A stretch of 64,000 nucleotides of DNA from Amycolatopsis sp. WAC 01376 (GTDB taxonomy: Bacteria; Actinomycetota; Actinomycetes; Mycobacteriales; Pseudonocardiaceae): the NCBI RefSeq assembly GCF_003947415.1, contig NZ_QHKL01000001.1:1240001-1304000 (forward strand), in the 5' to 3' direction. The notes beneath the pieces are model-generated. The model had not been told where the DNA came from and did not search any database. It saw only the letters and a program-made list of their open reading frames with translations. Both the position numbers and the translations under genes were made by a program. Shown piece after piece: positions 36,928 through 45,700 of this stretch; within the stretch, counting starts at the first letter, position 1, and each line of letters starts with the position of its first letter.

Positions 36928-38574
36928 GTGAACGTTTCCGACCTCGCGGGCAGGCTCCGCGATCTTCGGTTCGACGGCTACACCGACACCGGGATCGCGA
37001 CCGAGATCGAACGCTTCCGCAGCGGTGACGGCACCGGCAGCATCGGCATCGCCGTCGACGCGCTGAAGGCCGTGGCGGGCGCGCTCGCCGACACCGACAA
37101 GACACTGCGCGACGAGCTGGGCAAGCTCGGCGTGGAATGGCAGAGCGAGGCGGGTGGCGCCGCCGGTCAGGTGTTCACCGAGCAGGCCGGCTTTTCCCAG
37201 GACGCGAACTCGAAGGTCTCGCACTCCGCGGAGATGATCTTCGCCCAGGGTGAGGCCTTCAACCGGACGCTGCACAAGCTCCCGGATCCGGAAGTGGTCC
37301 GGAAGGGCGCCGGTGGGTTGACCATCGGCGACGTCGTGCTGAGCCTCATCGGGTTCGAGACCGACCACGCCAAGAGCGTCAGCGCCGCGAACAACGCGCG
37401 GGCGCAGGCGCAGGAGGCGTTGAACGACTACGCCAAGACGAGCGGTGAGAACCTGCTGTCGACCGACACCTTGGCCGACCCGCAGGCGATGAACCTCACC
37501 CAGACCACCGCCGCCGCCGGAGTGGGCGGCGGTTCCGGCGCGCTCGACCTCGCGGGCACGGCCACCGAGCTCACTCCGGACGGCAGTGTGCGCCCCGCGT
37601 CGGCCGCCGTCGAGTCGAAGTACGTGCCGCCGGTCGCTCAGCCCGTCGGCAATCCGAAGGCGCCGTCCTACGACGCCCCGACCCCGGCCTACGGCGTCGC
37701 GATGGGTGGCGGCGTGGCCCGCAAGACCGGGGCGTCGGCGCCCCACTCCAGTGTCACCGCTCCGGCGGCCGCGGCTCCGACCACGCCGTCCGGCACTTCG
37801 AGGCCGGTACCCGCGCCGGGCAGTGGCTGGATGACGCCGAACCGGCCCGCCCCGCAGCCGGAACAGGGCAGGCCGTCGTACCCGGTCACCGGCTCGCCCG
37901 TCACGCCGCCGTTCGTCCCGCCGGGTGCGCCGAACACCCCGAGCGTCCCGCCGGGCCCGTCCACCGGCAGCGCGCCGCCGAACAGCACCACGTCGGCGCA
38001 GCCCGCCGGCAAGTCGTTCGGCACCGGGCCCGGTATCGACAGCGCTCTCGGCAAGGGCCCCGGCTCCAGCTCCGGCCCCGGTGTCTTCGGCAACGTCGGC
38101 GGTGGTGACCAGGCGCTCGGCAAGGGTCGCTCGGTCGGCGCCGGACCGCAGACGCCGTTGGCCCCCGGCAACGAATCCGGCCGCGGCTTCCCCGCCGTCC
38201 CGAAGATCACCGGCCCGGCGGCAGGCGACCTCGGTGCGGGCGCCGCCGTGCGCGGCGCCGGTGTCGCGGGTGGCGCGCTGAGCGGCGACAAGGAACGCGA
38301 CCGCCGTCCCCGGCAGGAAGGCGGCGGGAAACCGACCCGTCAGCTGCCGATCGGTGAGCTTCCCGAAGAAGAGGCCATGAAGCGCTCGGAGAAGATCGGC
38401 GCGAAACAGCCGAAGCCGGAGTCGAAGTTCATGGAGCGTGCGGCCACTCAGGACGTCGAAGACGATGCGGAGCACATCAGGCGTTACGGCGTCGACGACA
38501 AGGACCTGTTCACCGACGAGCGCATGGTGTCGCCCGACGTGATCGGTGACCACGGCAACCGCGAAGCGCGCTGA
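36928..38574 (+). CDS. PPE-like secreted protein with Pro/Gly-rich tail
   Basis: A 548-residue protein. Residues 1 to ~185 are long helices (AVDALKAVAGALADTDKTLR, VEWQSEAGGAAGQVFTEQAG, NNARAQAQEALNDYAKTSGE) typical of a WXG/PPE secretion domain. Residues ~200-450 are Pro/Gly/Ser-rich disorder. A charged C-terminal 90 residues end DEHIRRYG-like (EDDAEHIRRYGVDDKDLFTD). It follows the DUF3558 gene by ten bases with GGGAGG before GTG 36928 and is probably the substrate of the EspG-like chaperone encoded next. Confidence 0.75.
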   Translation: MNVSDLAGRLRDLRFDGYTDTGIATEIERFRSGDGTGSIGIAVDALKAVAGALADTDKTLRDELGKLGVEWQSEAGGAAGQVFTEQAGFSQDANSKVSHSAEMIFAQGEAFNRTLHKLPDPEVVRKGAGGLTIGDVVLSLIGFETDHAKSVSAANNARAQAQEALNDYAKTSGENLLSTDTLADPQAMNLTQTTAAAGVGGGSGALDLAGTATELTPDGSVRPASAAVESKYVPPVAQPVGNPKAPSYDAPTPAYGVAMGGGVARKTGASAPHSSVTAPAAAAPTTPSGTSRPVPAPGSGWMTPNRPAPQPEQGRPSYPVTGSPVTPPFVPPGAPNTPSVPPGPSTGSAPPNSTTSAQPAGKSFGTGPGIDSALGKGPGSSSGPGVFGNVGGGDQALGKGRSVGAGPQTPLAPGNESGRGFPAVPKITGPAAGDLGAGAAVRGAGVAGGALSGDKERDRRPRQEGGGKPTRQLPIGELPEEEAMKRSEKIGAKQPKPESKFMERAATQDVEDDAEHIRRYGVDDKDLFTDERMVSPDVIGDHGNREAR

Positions 38575-38578
38575 ACCT

Positions 38579-39349
38579 GTGCCGAACGACAACGGCAGCC
38601 TGGTGCTGTCCGCACTCGAGTTCGAAATGCTCTGGGAAGCCGAACGGCTGCCCCGCCGCCATGTCGCACTCGACGTGCCGAGCCCCGGAACGACCCACAC
38701 GGAGCGGGCGGCACTGATCGAAGAGGCCTGGGAATCCCTGCGTGCGCGAGGTCTCGCGCGGGGACACCAGGCGTCGGGCGAACTGGTCGACATGCTGAAC
38801 CTGTTCGCGCACCCGCGGGTCGCGATCGACGTCTGGGTGTGGACCGACCGCGAGATCAAGGGGCAGGCGGTCAGCGTCGGCAACCAGGCGTTGCTCGGCG
38901 TGATCGACTCCGGCCAGGTGTGGCTGATCCCCGCCAGGGAGAGCTCCCTCGCCGAGGCCGCCGTCTCGGTCGCGGGCGATCTCGGTCCCGGCGTCGGCCA
39001 GTCGATCAGCATCCCGCACGACATCCTCCGCGATGCCGACGCCGCCGCCCGCGGCGACGCGAAAGCAATGGTCACCGCCTTGGAAGACCTGGACGTGCCA
39101 CTGTGGCAGGCCCAGGAGGTGGCGGGCATGCTGCTCGGCCAGGAGGCGCGTGGCCAGTTCGGCGTCGAACGCGCGGGCCGCGACGGCCGCCCCCGCCGCG
39201 CGGAAAACGTGGTCGCCTTCTACGACACGGACGCGGGACGGTACCTGTTCCAGATCGCGCGGAACCGGGACGGCCGGGTTTGGGCGACCATCACCCCGGC
39301 GGACAACCAGCTGCTGGCGACGCGGATCCGGGAAGTCGCCGATTTCTGA
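38579..39349 (+). CDS. ESX secretion-associated protein EspG family
   Basis: A 256-residue cytosolic chaperone-like protein with SLVLSALEFEMLWEAERLP at the N-terminus, WVWTDREIKGQAVSVGNQAL, GQVWLIPARESSLAEAAVSV and a C-terminal GRYLFQIARNRDGRVWATIT sheet, matching PF14011. EspG proteins bind PE-PPE pairs for type VII export. GTG 38579 follows the PPE-like stop by four bases; GTG 38546 is possible. The gene order supports the PPE-like protein as its client. Confidence 0.88.
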   Translation: MPNDNGSLVLSALEFEMLWEAERLPRRHVALDVPSPGTTHTERAALIEEAWESLRARGLARGHQASGELVDMLNLFAHPRVAIDVWVWTDREIKGQAVSVGNQALLGVIDSGQVWLIPARESSLAEAAVSVAGDLGPGVGQSISIPHDILRDADAAARGDAKAMVTALEDLDVPLWQAQEVAGMLLGQEARGQFGVERAGRDGRPRRAENVVAFYDTDAGRYLFQIARNRDGRVWATITPADNQLLATRIREVADF

Positions 39350-39516
39350 CTTGCCCGATTCGACTGTTTCGTGAACTCGATATCGGCGGGGTGGAAGTTG
39401 GCGTGGATACGCACACGGCCCACTGCCGAGGTCTTAAAGTAAGCGCGGGAACCGTTCTGATCGGCAGCGCGTCTGATCGGACGGATACGAGTTTTCCGTG
39501 AAGGGGATGACGAACC

Positions 39517-39834
39517 GTGCCTGTGTACGACCCGGAGTCGATGGGGATCGCCGCCGGTCAGGTGGAAAGGCTCAAGGACGAGTTCGAAAAGTCCAAGAAG
39601 CAGGTCACCGGCGTCGACGACGAAAAGGAAAGCCCGTTCGGGGCGATGGGCGGTTCGGGTGACGTCCACGGTGCCGTGGGCTCCTTCAAGGACGGCGTGC
39701 ACAACGAGTTCGATTCGGCCGGAAAGCTGATGGAGGCCACCGCCTTCGTGCTGCGGAAGGCCGCCGGCTTGATCCAGGAGACCGAAGCCGTGCACGTGGA
39801 CAATCTGAAGCTGCACGAGCACGGCAAGCAGTGA
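39517..39834 (+). CDS. EspC-like small secreted protein
   Basis: A 105-residue helical protein: AAGQVERLKDEFEKSKKQVT, a Gly-rich turn (FGAMGGSGDVHGAVGSF), then FDSAGKLMEATAFVLRKAAG. The helix-turn-helix layout with no WXG motif resembles the EspC/EspF class of type VII substrates. It starts at GTG 39517. The upstream 39350-39516 gap likely holds a separate promoter. It pairs with the WXG-transglycosylase 45 bases downstream. Confidence 0.7.
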   Translation: MPVYDPESMGIAAGQVERLKDEFEKSKKQVTGVDDEKESPFGAMGGSGDVHGAVGSFKDGVHNEFDSAGKLMEATAFVLRKAAGLIQETEAVHVDNLKLHEHGKQ

Positions 39835-39879
39835 GCACGCGAAAGCCGGCCCCGGCGGGCCTGATTCCTAGGGGGCGTT

Positions 39880-41004
39880 GTGGGCGATATTGACTTCCCG
39901 CCGAACTGGTCACAGGTCACGGACAAGGCCAAACAAGTCGAGGGCATCAAGCCGGAAGCCATTCAGAAGGCCGCGGATCAGTTCCACACCGCCGCGTCGC
40001 AGGCAGGCGACCACAGTGCCTCGCTGAAGTCGTCGACCGACGCGTTGAACGGCGGCGTCTGGAAAGGTCCCGCCGCCGACGCCTTCTTCGATTACGTCAA
40101 ACAGATCACCTCCGCGGGTGACCGGGTCAAGGGGCACCTAGAGGAGATCAGCAAGGACCTCGGCGAACTCCAGGTCCAGCTGAGCGACATCAAAGGCAAG
40201 ATCGACGACGCCGCCAAGACGGCGCAGAAGACCATTCAGACGTGCATCGACACGGAGACGCCGAAGGTCGCGGCGGCTCGTAAGCAAGCGGCCGACGCGG
40301 CGGATCCGGACAAAAAGATCCAGCCGCCGAACCCGACCGCGGAACAGATCATCACCGCGGCCAATACCGCCAACCAGAAGACCGCCAGTTCGGCCGCCGA
40401 AAGCATCACCGGGCTGTTGACCCAGGCGGACGGGTTGATCAGCAAGTCGCAGCAGCTGATGAAGAAGGACATCGAGGGCGGTGGTTACGCCGCGGTCCCG
40501 ATGCCCGGCAAGGACGGCAGCGTCCCCAAGCGCACCGGCGGGCTCCACACCGGAGGTGGCGGTGGCGGCGGGGGCGGCGGCGGCGGCGGTGGCGGTGGGG
40601 GCGGCGGCCTCGGCCCCAGCGGCGGTCCGCCGTCGACGACGCCGCCGGGCAACGTCCAGCAGTGGATCCAGGAGGCCATCAAGATCCTGCAGGCCGCCGG
40701 GATCCCGGTGACCGAGGCGGACATCCAGAAGATCTGGACGATCATCGAGAAGGAGTCCGGCGGTAACCCCAACGCCATCAACGACTGGGACTCCAACGCG
40801 GCGAAGGGCACGCCGTCGAAGGGTTTGATGCAGTGCATCGACCCGACCTTCAACGCGCACAAGCTTCCCGGGCACGACGACATCTACAACCCGGTGGACA
40901 ACATCATCGCTGGCGTCCGGTACACGTTCTCGCGGTACGGCGGCTTCGAGGGGCACCCAGGGCTGAAGTCCATGGCCGGTGGCGGCGGTTACCAGGGCTA
41001 CTGA
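39880..41004 (+). CDS. WXG-domain secreted lytic transglycosylase
   Basis: A 374-residue fusion. The N-terminal ESAT-6-like domain carries WKG at residues 61-63 (LNGGVWKGPAADAFFDYVKQ), followed by long coiled-coil helices to ~residue 190, then a run of about 20 glycines near residues 225-245. The C-terminal SLT-like domain has the catalytic Glu in EKESGGNP, NDWDSNAAKGTPSKGLMQ and NPVDNIIAGVRYTFSRYGGF. It is likely exported by a type VII system to cut peptidoglycan. The catalytic domain closely resembles the phage protein at 4952-5632. It starts at GTG 39880. Confidence 0.88.
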   Translation: MGDIDFPPNWSQVTDKAKQVEGIKPEAIQKAADQFHTAASQAGDHSASLKSSTDALNGGVWKGPAADAFFDYVKQITSAGDRVKGHLEEISKDLGELQVQLSDIKGKIDDAAKTAQKTIQTCIDTETPKVAAARKQAADAADPDKKIQPPNPTAEQIITAANTANQKTASSAAESITGLLTQADGLISKSQQLMKKDIEGGGYAAVPMPGKDGSVPKRTGGLHTGGGGGGGGGGGGGGGGGGGLGPSGGPPSTTPPGNVQQWIQEAIKILQAAGIPVTEADIQKIWTIIEKESGGNPNAINDWDSNAAKGTPSKGLMQCIDPTFNAHKLPGHDDIYNPVDNIIAGVRYTFSRYGGFEGHPGLKSMAGGGGYQGY

Positions 41005-41065
41005 CGCGAGTTACGTCTCTGATCACGCGAGTTACGCCTTCGCGCCCATCGGAACCGTTCCTGTC

Positions 41066-42253
41066 TCACGAGTAATCCTTGAGTACCAGACCATTCGCGG
41101 CGTCGGTCAGTGGTCGCATGGCCGCCTTCATCACCCGGTCCCGGAACGGCAGGTAAGGCAGCAGCCGCATCGACTGGATCTGCTTCCACTGCCGAAACCG
41201 CGTCTGCTTCTTCTGGTTCATCGAAGCCAGTGCCTGGTTCTGGAGTATGAACGACCGCATTTCCCTTTCGTAGGAAGCGAAAGCGGCGCGGTGCTCACGA
41301 GAAGCCGCCAGTGAACCGGCGAGCACATAGGCTCCGACGAGCGCCAAACTGGTGCCCTGTCCCGAGAGTGGCGATGGGCCGTAGCCCGCGTCGCCGACCA
41401 GCGTGACGCGTCCTTCGGTGAACCGGTCCATCCGGATCTGGGTCATGGAATCGAAGTACAGCTCGCTCGACTCCATTTCCCGCAACAGTCGCGGGATTTC
41501 CCAGCCCTGGCCCCGGAATCGGTCGGCGATCAGCTTCCGTTGCCGCTCGACGTCATAGCGGTCGAAGTCGAGTTCCGGTGACTGGAAGCCGAGCATCGCC
41601 CGCGCTTCGGTGTTCTTGCGCGCGCTGTACAGCCCGGCCAGCTTTCCCGGGGTCAGATGGAACGTCTGCCAGCGGTCCAGATCGAGGAAGTTCGGCACGG
41701 TGAACACCGCGAGGTAGGTGTCGAGATAGTGCGAGAACTGTTTCTCCGCCCCGAAAACCAGTGCTCGCACGGCCGAGTGCTGGCCGTCCGCGCCGACGAC
41801 GAGGTCGAAGTCCCGCGCCTCACCGCGAGCGAAGGTGACCCGGACGCCGTCGGCTCCCTGCGCGATCTCGGTGACCCAGTCCCCGTAGACGTACTCGACG
41901 CCTTCCTGAGCGACCGACGCCAGTGTGTCGGTGAGTTCGTCCCGCAGGATCTCCACGTCTTCGCTGTCGGTGAGCCCGCCGGTCAACGTGTGGTCGGTGA
42001 CCTTCACGAGAGTCTTCCCCGCGCCGTTCACGAACGACATCCCGCGCATGTCGGTGCTCAGCTCCCGGAGGCGCCCGAGCACCCCCATCCGGTCGACGAC
42101 GCCGAGCGCCGTACCCCGGATATCGACCGCGTGCCCGCCGGCGCGGGGCGCGGGGGCCCGCTCGACGACTGTCGGCGCGAAACCGTGCCGCCGCAGCCAG
42201 TACGCCAGCGTCGTACCGGCGATTCCCGCCCCCGAAATCAGGACCTTCCGCAT
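41066..42253 (-). CDS. FAD-dependent aromatic-ring-type monooxygenase
   Basis: A 395-residue group A flavoprotein: MRKVLISGAGIAGTTLAYWL (FAD GxGxxG), ARGEARDFDLVVGADGQHSA (DG motif) and VTLVGDAGYGPSPLSGQGTS (GD motif). The family hydroxylates aromatics or antibiotics such as tetracycline and rifamycin. ATG 42253 follows GGGAGTGG. It is divergent from an unusual GntR-TetR regulator with repeated operators between them, so a xenobiotic-inducible detoxification role is likely. Confidence 0.92.
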   Translation of the reverse strand: MRKVLISGAGIAGTTLAYWLRRHGFAPTVVERAPAPRAGGHAVDIRGTALGVVDRMGVLGRLRELSTDMRGMSFVNGAGKTLVKVTDHTLTGGLTDSEDVEILRDELTDTLASVAQEGVEYVYGDWVTEIAQGADGVRVTFARGEARDFDLVVGADGQHSAVRALVFGAEKQFSHYLDTYLAVFTVPNFLDLDRWQTFHLTPGKLAGLYSARKNTEARAMLGFQSPELDFDRYDVERQRKLIADRFRGQGWEIPRLLREMESSELYFDSMTQIRMDRFTEGRVTLVGDAGYGPSPLSGQGTSLALVGAYVLAGSLAASREHRAAFASYEREMRSFILQNQALASMNQKKQTRFRQWKQIQSMRLLPYLPFRDRVMKAAMRPLTDAANGLVLKDYS

Positions 42254-42348
42254 GTCCACTCCCTGTGTACGGTGTTGTGAAGCACTGCGTACAACGTATG
42301 AACGGCAGCCCTGAGACCCAGGAAAAAGCGTAGAAAATCTCCGATGCA

Positions 42349-42371
42349 CTAGTGCGGTTAAGCTAGTGCGG
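42349..42371. promoter_or_regulatory. Direct-repeat operator between monooxygenase and GntR-TetR gene
   Basis: CTAGTGCGG occurs twice, 14 bases apart, 43 bases before the regulator start. The first copy is also part of TGCACTAGTGC, an 11-base near-palindrome. It is a candidate binding site for one of the regulator's two DNA-binding domains. Confidence 0.6.
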
Positions 42372-42413
42372 CAGGTGGGACGGGACCAGGTGCACTATGG
42401 CAAGGGAGCCGAC

Positions 42414-43316
42414 ATGACCGATCCGCCCTACCTGCGGATCGCCGCCGAGATCCGCGGCCGGATCACCTCCGGTGAGCTGCGCGAGGGCGACAAGGTCCCG
42501 TCGACGCGCCGGATCATCGCTGAGTGGGGCGTCGCGATGGCGACCGCGACGAAGGTGCTCGCCACACTGAAGCGGGACGGCCTGGTCGTCGCCAAACCCG
42601 GCGCGGGCACGGTCGTCGCGAGCCGCACCCGGAAACCCGCGCCGAGAACCGAGGCGGAGCTGTCACGCGAGCGGGTGGTGAAGGCCGCGATCCGGATCGC
42701 CGACGCCGAGGGTATTCGCGCGCTCTCGATGCGCCGCGTCGCGTCCGGACTCGGCGTCGCGACGATGGCGCTTTATCGCCATGTCGCCGCGAAGGAGGAG
42801 CTGATCCTCGAGATGGCGGACATGGCGCTCGGCGAAATCCGCTTCCCGCCCGAACCGCCGCCCGGCTGGCGGGCCCAGCTGGAGCTGATGGCGAGGGCGC
42901 AATGGGCGCTGTTCCGGCGGCATCCCTGGCTCGCGCAGGCGCTCTCGATCACCCGCCCGCAGCCACTGCCGAACCTGCTGACCCATGCGGATTGGGCGAC
43001 CCGCGCTCTCGACGGCCACGGCCTCCCGGCGTCGACGATCATGTACGCGCACATCACGATCTTCAACCATGTACGCGGTATCGCCCTCAGTTTCGAGGCC
43101 GAAGCCGACACCGAATCCGGGACGGCGGTCTCGGCCGACGCCTGGCTGGCGGAGCATGAGCCGATCCTCTGGGATCTGGTCTCCGGCGGTCGTTTCCCGA
43201 ACTTCGCCGGCGTCGTCTCGCGCGCCCCGTTCGACTACGACCTCGACACGCTCTTCGAGTTCGGCCTCCAACGGCTTCTCGACGGGTTCTCGGTTCTCCT
43301 CGCGAAGGCGGGTTAG
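42414..43316 (+). CDS. GntR-TetR fusion transcriptional regulator
   Basis: A 300-residue protein with two DNA-binding domains in tandem: a GntR winged helix (YLRIAAEIRGRITSGELREG, VPSTRRIIAEWGVAMATATK, LKRDGLVVAKPGAGTVVASR) and, from residue ~82, a TetR HTH (IRALSMRRVASGLGVATMAL then YRHVAAKEEL) with a TetR C-terminal ligand domain. ATG 42414 (MTDPPYLR) is chosen. Fusions of this type are known in actinomycetes. It is divergent from the monooxygenase, its probable target, and is closely followed by an aminotransferase gene. Confidence 0.92.
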   Translation: MTDPPYLRIAAEIRGRITSGELREGDKVPSTRRIIAEWGVAMATATKVLATLKRDGLVVAKPGAGTVVASRTRKPAPRTEAELSRERVVKAAIRIADAEGIRALSMRRVASGLGVATMALYRHVAAKEELILEMADMALGEIRFPPEPPPGWRAQLELMARAQWALFRRHPWLAQALSITRPQPLPNLLTHADWATRALDGHGLPASTIMYAHITIFNHVRGIALSFEAEADTESGTAVSADAWLAEHEPILWDLVSGGRFPNFAGVVSRAPFDYDLDTLFEFGLQRLLDGFSVLLAKAG

Positions 43317-43325
43317 CCTCACCCC

Positions 43326-44513
43326 ATGTCTTTCCCTGGTCCCGCAACACGTTCCGACGTCCCGCCGTTCCACGTCATGGACGTCCTTTCGGCAGCGCAG
43401 GCCCGGCAGCGCAGCCACGGCGACCTCGTCCCGCTGCTCGCGGGGCAACCGTCGGCGCCCGCGCCGCGCCCCGTGCTCGAGGCCGCGCAGCGGGCGCTGA
43501 AGGACCACACGCTCGGCTACACCGAGCAACTCGGCGTCCCGGAACTGCGTGAGGCCGTCGCGGCGCACTACAACCGCACGTACCCGGTCGACGTGAGTCC
43601 GCAGGACGTCATCATCACGACCGGGTCCTCCGGCGGTTTCCTGCTCTCGTTCCTCAGCGCCTTCGAGGCCGGTGACCGGGTCGCGATGGCGCGCCCCGGC
43701 TACCCGGCCTACCGCAACCTGCTGAAGGTGCTCGGTTGCGAGGTCGTCGAGTTCGCCACCGGGGCGGGGACGAACTTCCAGCCGACCGTCGCGTTGCTCG
43801 ACGAACTGGGGCCGATCAAGGGACTGATCGTGGCCAGTCCGAGCAACCCCACCGGCACCGTCCTGCCGCCGGGCGAACTCGCCGCGATCAGCGGCTGGTG
43901 CGCGTCACGCGGCGTGCGGTTGATCAGCGACGAGATCTACCACGGGATCTCCTACGGCGCCGGACTCGATTGCGCCTGGCAGTACGGTGACGAAGCGCTC
44001 GTCCTGGGTTCGTTCTCCAAGTATTTCGCCATGACGGGCTGGCGGCTCGGCTGGATGCTCGCGCCTCAGCGGCTGCATCGCGCGATCGACGTCCTGACCG
44101 GCAACTTCACCATCTGCCCGCCCGCGGTGTCCCAGCACGCCGCGATCGCCGCGTTCACTCCGGAGGGGTACGCGGAAGCCGACGGCCATGTCGAGCGCTA
44201 CCGGGCCAACCGCGACGTGCTCTTCAGCGGTCTCAAGGGCATCGGTATCGACAAGCTCGCGCCGGCCGAAGGCGCCTTCTACGCCTACGCCGACGTCTCC
44301 GCGTACACGAACGACAGTCTCAGTTGGTGCCAGCGTCTCCTCGCCGAGACCGGTGTCGCGATCGCCCCGGGTATCGACTTCGACGTGCGCGACGGCGGCC
44401 GGTTCGTGCGGTTTTCCTTCGCGGGCTCGCGCGAAGACATCGACGAGGGCGTCCGCAGGCTGGGCGACTGGCTCACCGCTCAGGGGGAACCCGGAGTTCT
44501 CCCTGAACGTTAG
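43326..44513 (+). CDS. PLP-dependent aminotransferase (class I/II)
   Basis: A 395-residue fold-type I enzyme. Seen are YTEQLGVPELREAVAAHYNR, TTGSSGGFLLSFLSAFEAGD, the Asn of VASPSNPTG, SDEIYHGISYG with the PLP aspartate, and the Schiff-base Lys in GSFSKYFAMTGWRLGW. The C-terminal Arg is in GRFVRFSFAGS. The amino donor is unknown. It starts ten bases after the regulator stop and may be co-transcribed with it. Confidence 0.94.
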   Translation: MSFPGPATRSDVPPFHVMDVLSAAQARQRSHGDLVPLLAGQPSAPAPRPVLEAAQRALKDHTLGYTEQLGVPELREAVAAHYNRTYPVDVSPQDVIITTGSSGGFLLSFLSAFEAGDRVAMARPGYPAYRNLLKVLGCEVVEFATGAGTNFQPTVALLDELGPIKGLIVASPSNPTGTVLPPGELAAISGWCASRGVRLISDEIYHGISYGAGLDCAWQYGDEALVLGSFSKYFAMTGWRLGWMLAPQRLHRAIDVLTGNFTICPPAVSQHAAIAAFTPEGYAEADGHVERYRANRDVLFSGLKGIGIDKLAPAEGAFYAYADVSAYTNDSLSWCQRLLAETGVAIAPGIDFDVRDGGRFVRFSFAGSREDIDEGVRRLGDWLTAQGEPGVLPER

Positions 44514-44598
44514 CCGGAAAGAAGGCGCTCACGACTCCCGCCTGACAACCTGGACTCACCAGGCCCGCTTGGGCAAGGTGAGGCAATCGGAGGATGCC

Positions 44599-44784
44599 AT
44601 GTTCTGGAAGATCGTCGGCGGCCTGATTCTGGCTTGGGTGGCCTTCATGGTGCTCGGTTCCGTGCTCGGTTTCCTCGTGAAGGCCGTCTTTTGGATCGCC
44701 GTCATCGGCGGCGCGGTCTTCCTCGGCACGGCCGCGTACGGCGCCATCAAGGGCAAGGGCGCCTCGAAGCAGCTTCGCCGCTAA
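44599..44784 (+). CDS. Small two-helix membrane protein
   Basis: A 61-residue protein with two hydrophobic helices (IVGGLILAWVAFMVLGSVLG and AVFWIAVIGGAVFLGTAAYG) and a basic tail KGKGASKQLRR. CGGAGG stands before ATG 44599. Conserved small proteins of this kind are common in actinobacteria; function unknown. Its stop overlaps the convergent methyltransferase stop by four bases. Confidence 0.75.
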   Translation: MFWKIVGGLILAWVAFMVLGSVLGFLVKAVFWIAVIGGAVFLGTAAYGAIKGKGASKQLRR

Positions 44785-45614
44785 GGCTTACGCGCCACCC
44801 CGCCGAGCGACGTGAAGTTCACGGGCGAAGGCGGGGTGAAGCGCGGGCCGTCCGGCCACCACAGGTGCGGGTACGTCAGCCCGGGCTCCATGAGGTCGAC
44901 TCCCTCGAAGAACGACTCGATCTCCTCGCGCGTCCGGTACAGCGTGTCCAGCCCGGTGCCGGTGAAGCGTTTTTCGAGTGACGTCGCGATGTCGGCGGCT
45001 TCGGTGCCGTCGGCGGGATTGTGCTGGTGCAGCAGCGCGACGAACGAGCCTGGGGCCAGCGCGTCGACGTAGGCGCGGACGATCTTCCGCGCCTCGTCGA
45101 GATCCTGGATGTGGTGGACGATCGCGCACAGGATCAGCCCGACCGGCCGGTCGAACTCCAGCCGGTGGGTGCGCGCGAGTTCCTCGATGACCTCGTCCGG
45201 TTTGGTGAGGTCGGCGGCAGCCATATGCGCGAAGTCGTTCGCCGCGAGCATCGCGCGGCCGTGCGCCTGGACCACCGGATCGTGGTCGACGTAGACGACC
45301 CGCGCCTCGGGGTTGTACCGCTGCGCGACCTGATGCGTGTTGTCCGAGGTCGGGAAGCCGGAGCCGAGGTCGAGGAACTGGTCGATGCCTTCCCGGTCGG
45401 TCAGGTAGCGCACCGTCCGGACCAGCCAGTGCCGGACCTCCTTGGCCATGGTCCTGGCATCCGGCGAGAGTTCCAGGATCTGGCGCAGGACCACCCGGTC
45501 GGCCTCGTAGTTGTCCTGGCCGCCCATGAGCGCGTCGAAGACCCGCGCGATACTCGGCCGATCGAAATCGACGGGCACGAGCGGCCGCCGGCCGTCTGGA
45601 CCAGGCATGGGCAC
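44781..45614 (-). CDS. SAM-dependent methyltransferase (PF04672 family)
   Basis: A 277-residue methyltransferase: RVFDALMGGQDNYEADRVVL, then the SAM-binding FLDLGSGFPTSDNTHQVAQR, VVYVDHDPVVQAHGRAML, LILCAIVHHIQD and LTYPHLWWPDGPR. This family is expanded in actinomycetes and its substrates are unknown. GTG 45614 (MPMPGPDG) is used; ATG 45608 is two codons in. It lies downstream of the HAD hydrolase on the same strand. Confidence 0.93.
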   Translation of the reverse strand: MPMPGPDGRRPLVPVDFDRPSIARVFDALMGGQDNYEADRVVLRQILELSPDARTMAKEVRHWLVRTVRYLTDREGIDQFLDLGSGFPTSDNTHQVAQRYNPEARVVYVDHDPVVQAHGRAMLAANDFAHMAAADLTKPDEVIEELARTHRLEFDRPVGLILCAIVHHIQDLDEARKIVRAYVDALAPGSFVALLHQHNPADGTEAADIATSLEKRFTGTGLDTLYRTREEIESFFEGVDLMEPGLTYPHLWWPDGPRFTPPSPVNFTSLGGVARKP

Positions 45615-45700
45615 CTACCGTGGGAAAACTCGGTTCGGGACGCGAATCAGCTTAGGTCATCCGCTTCACCGCGCGTAAGCGGATGAGCGGCGAGGGTGAA

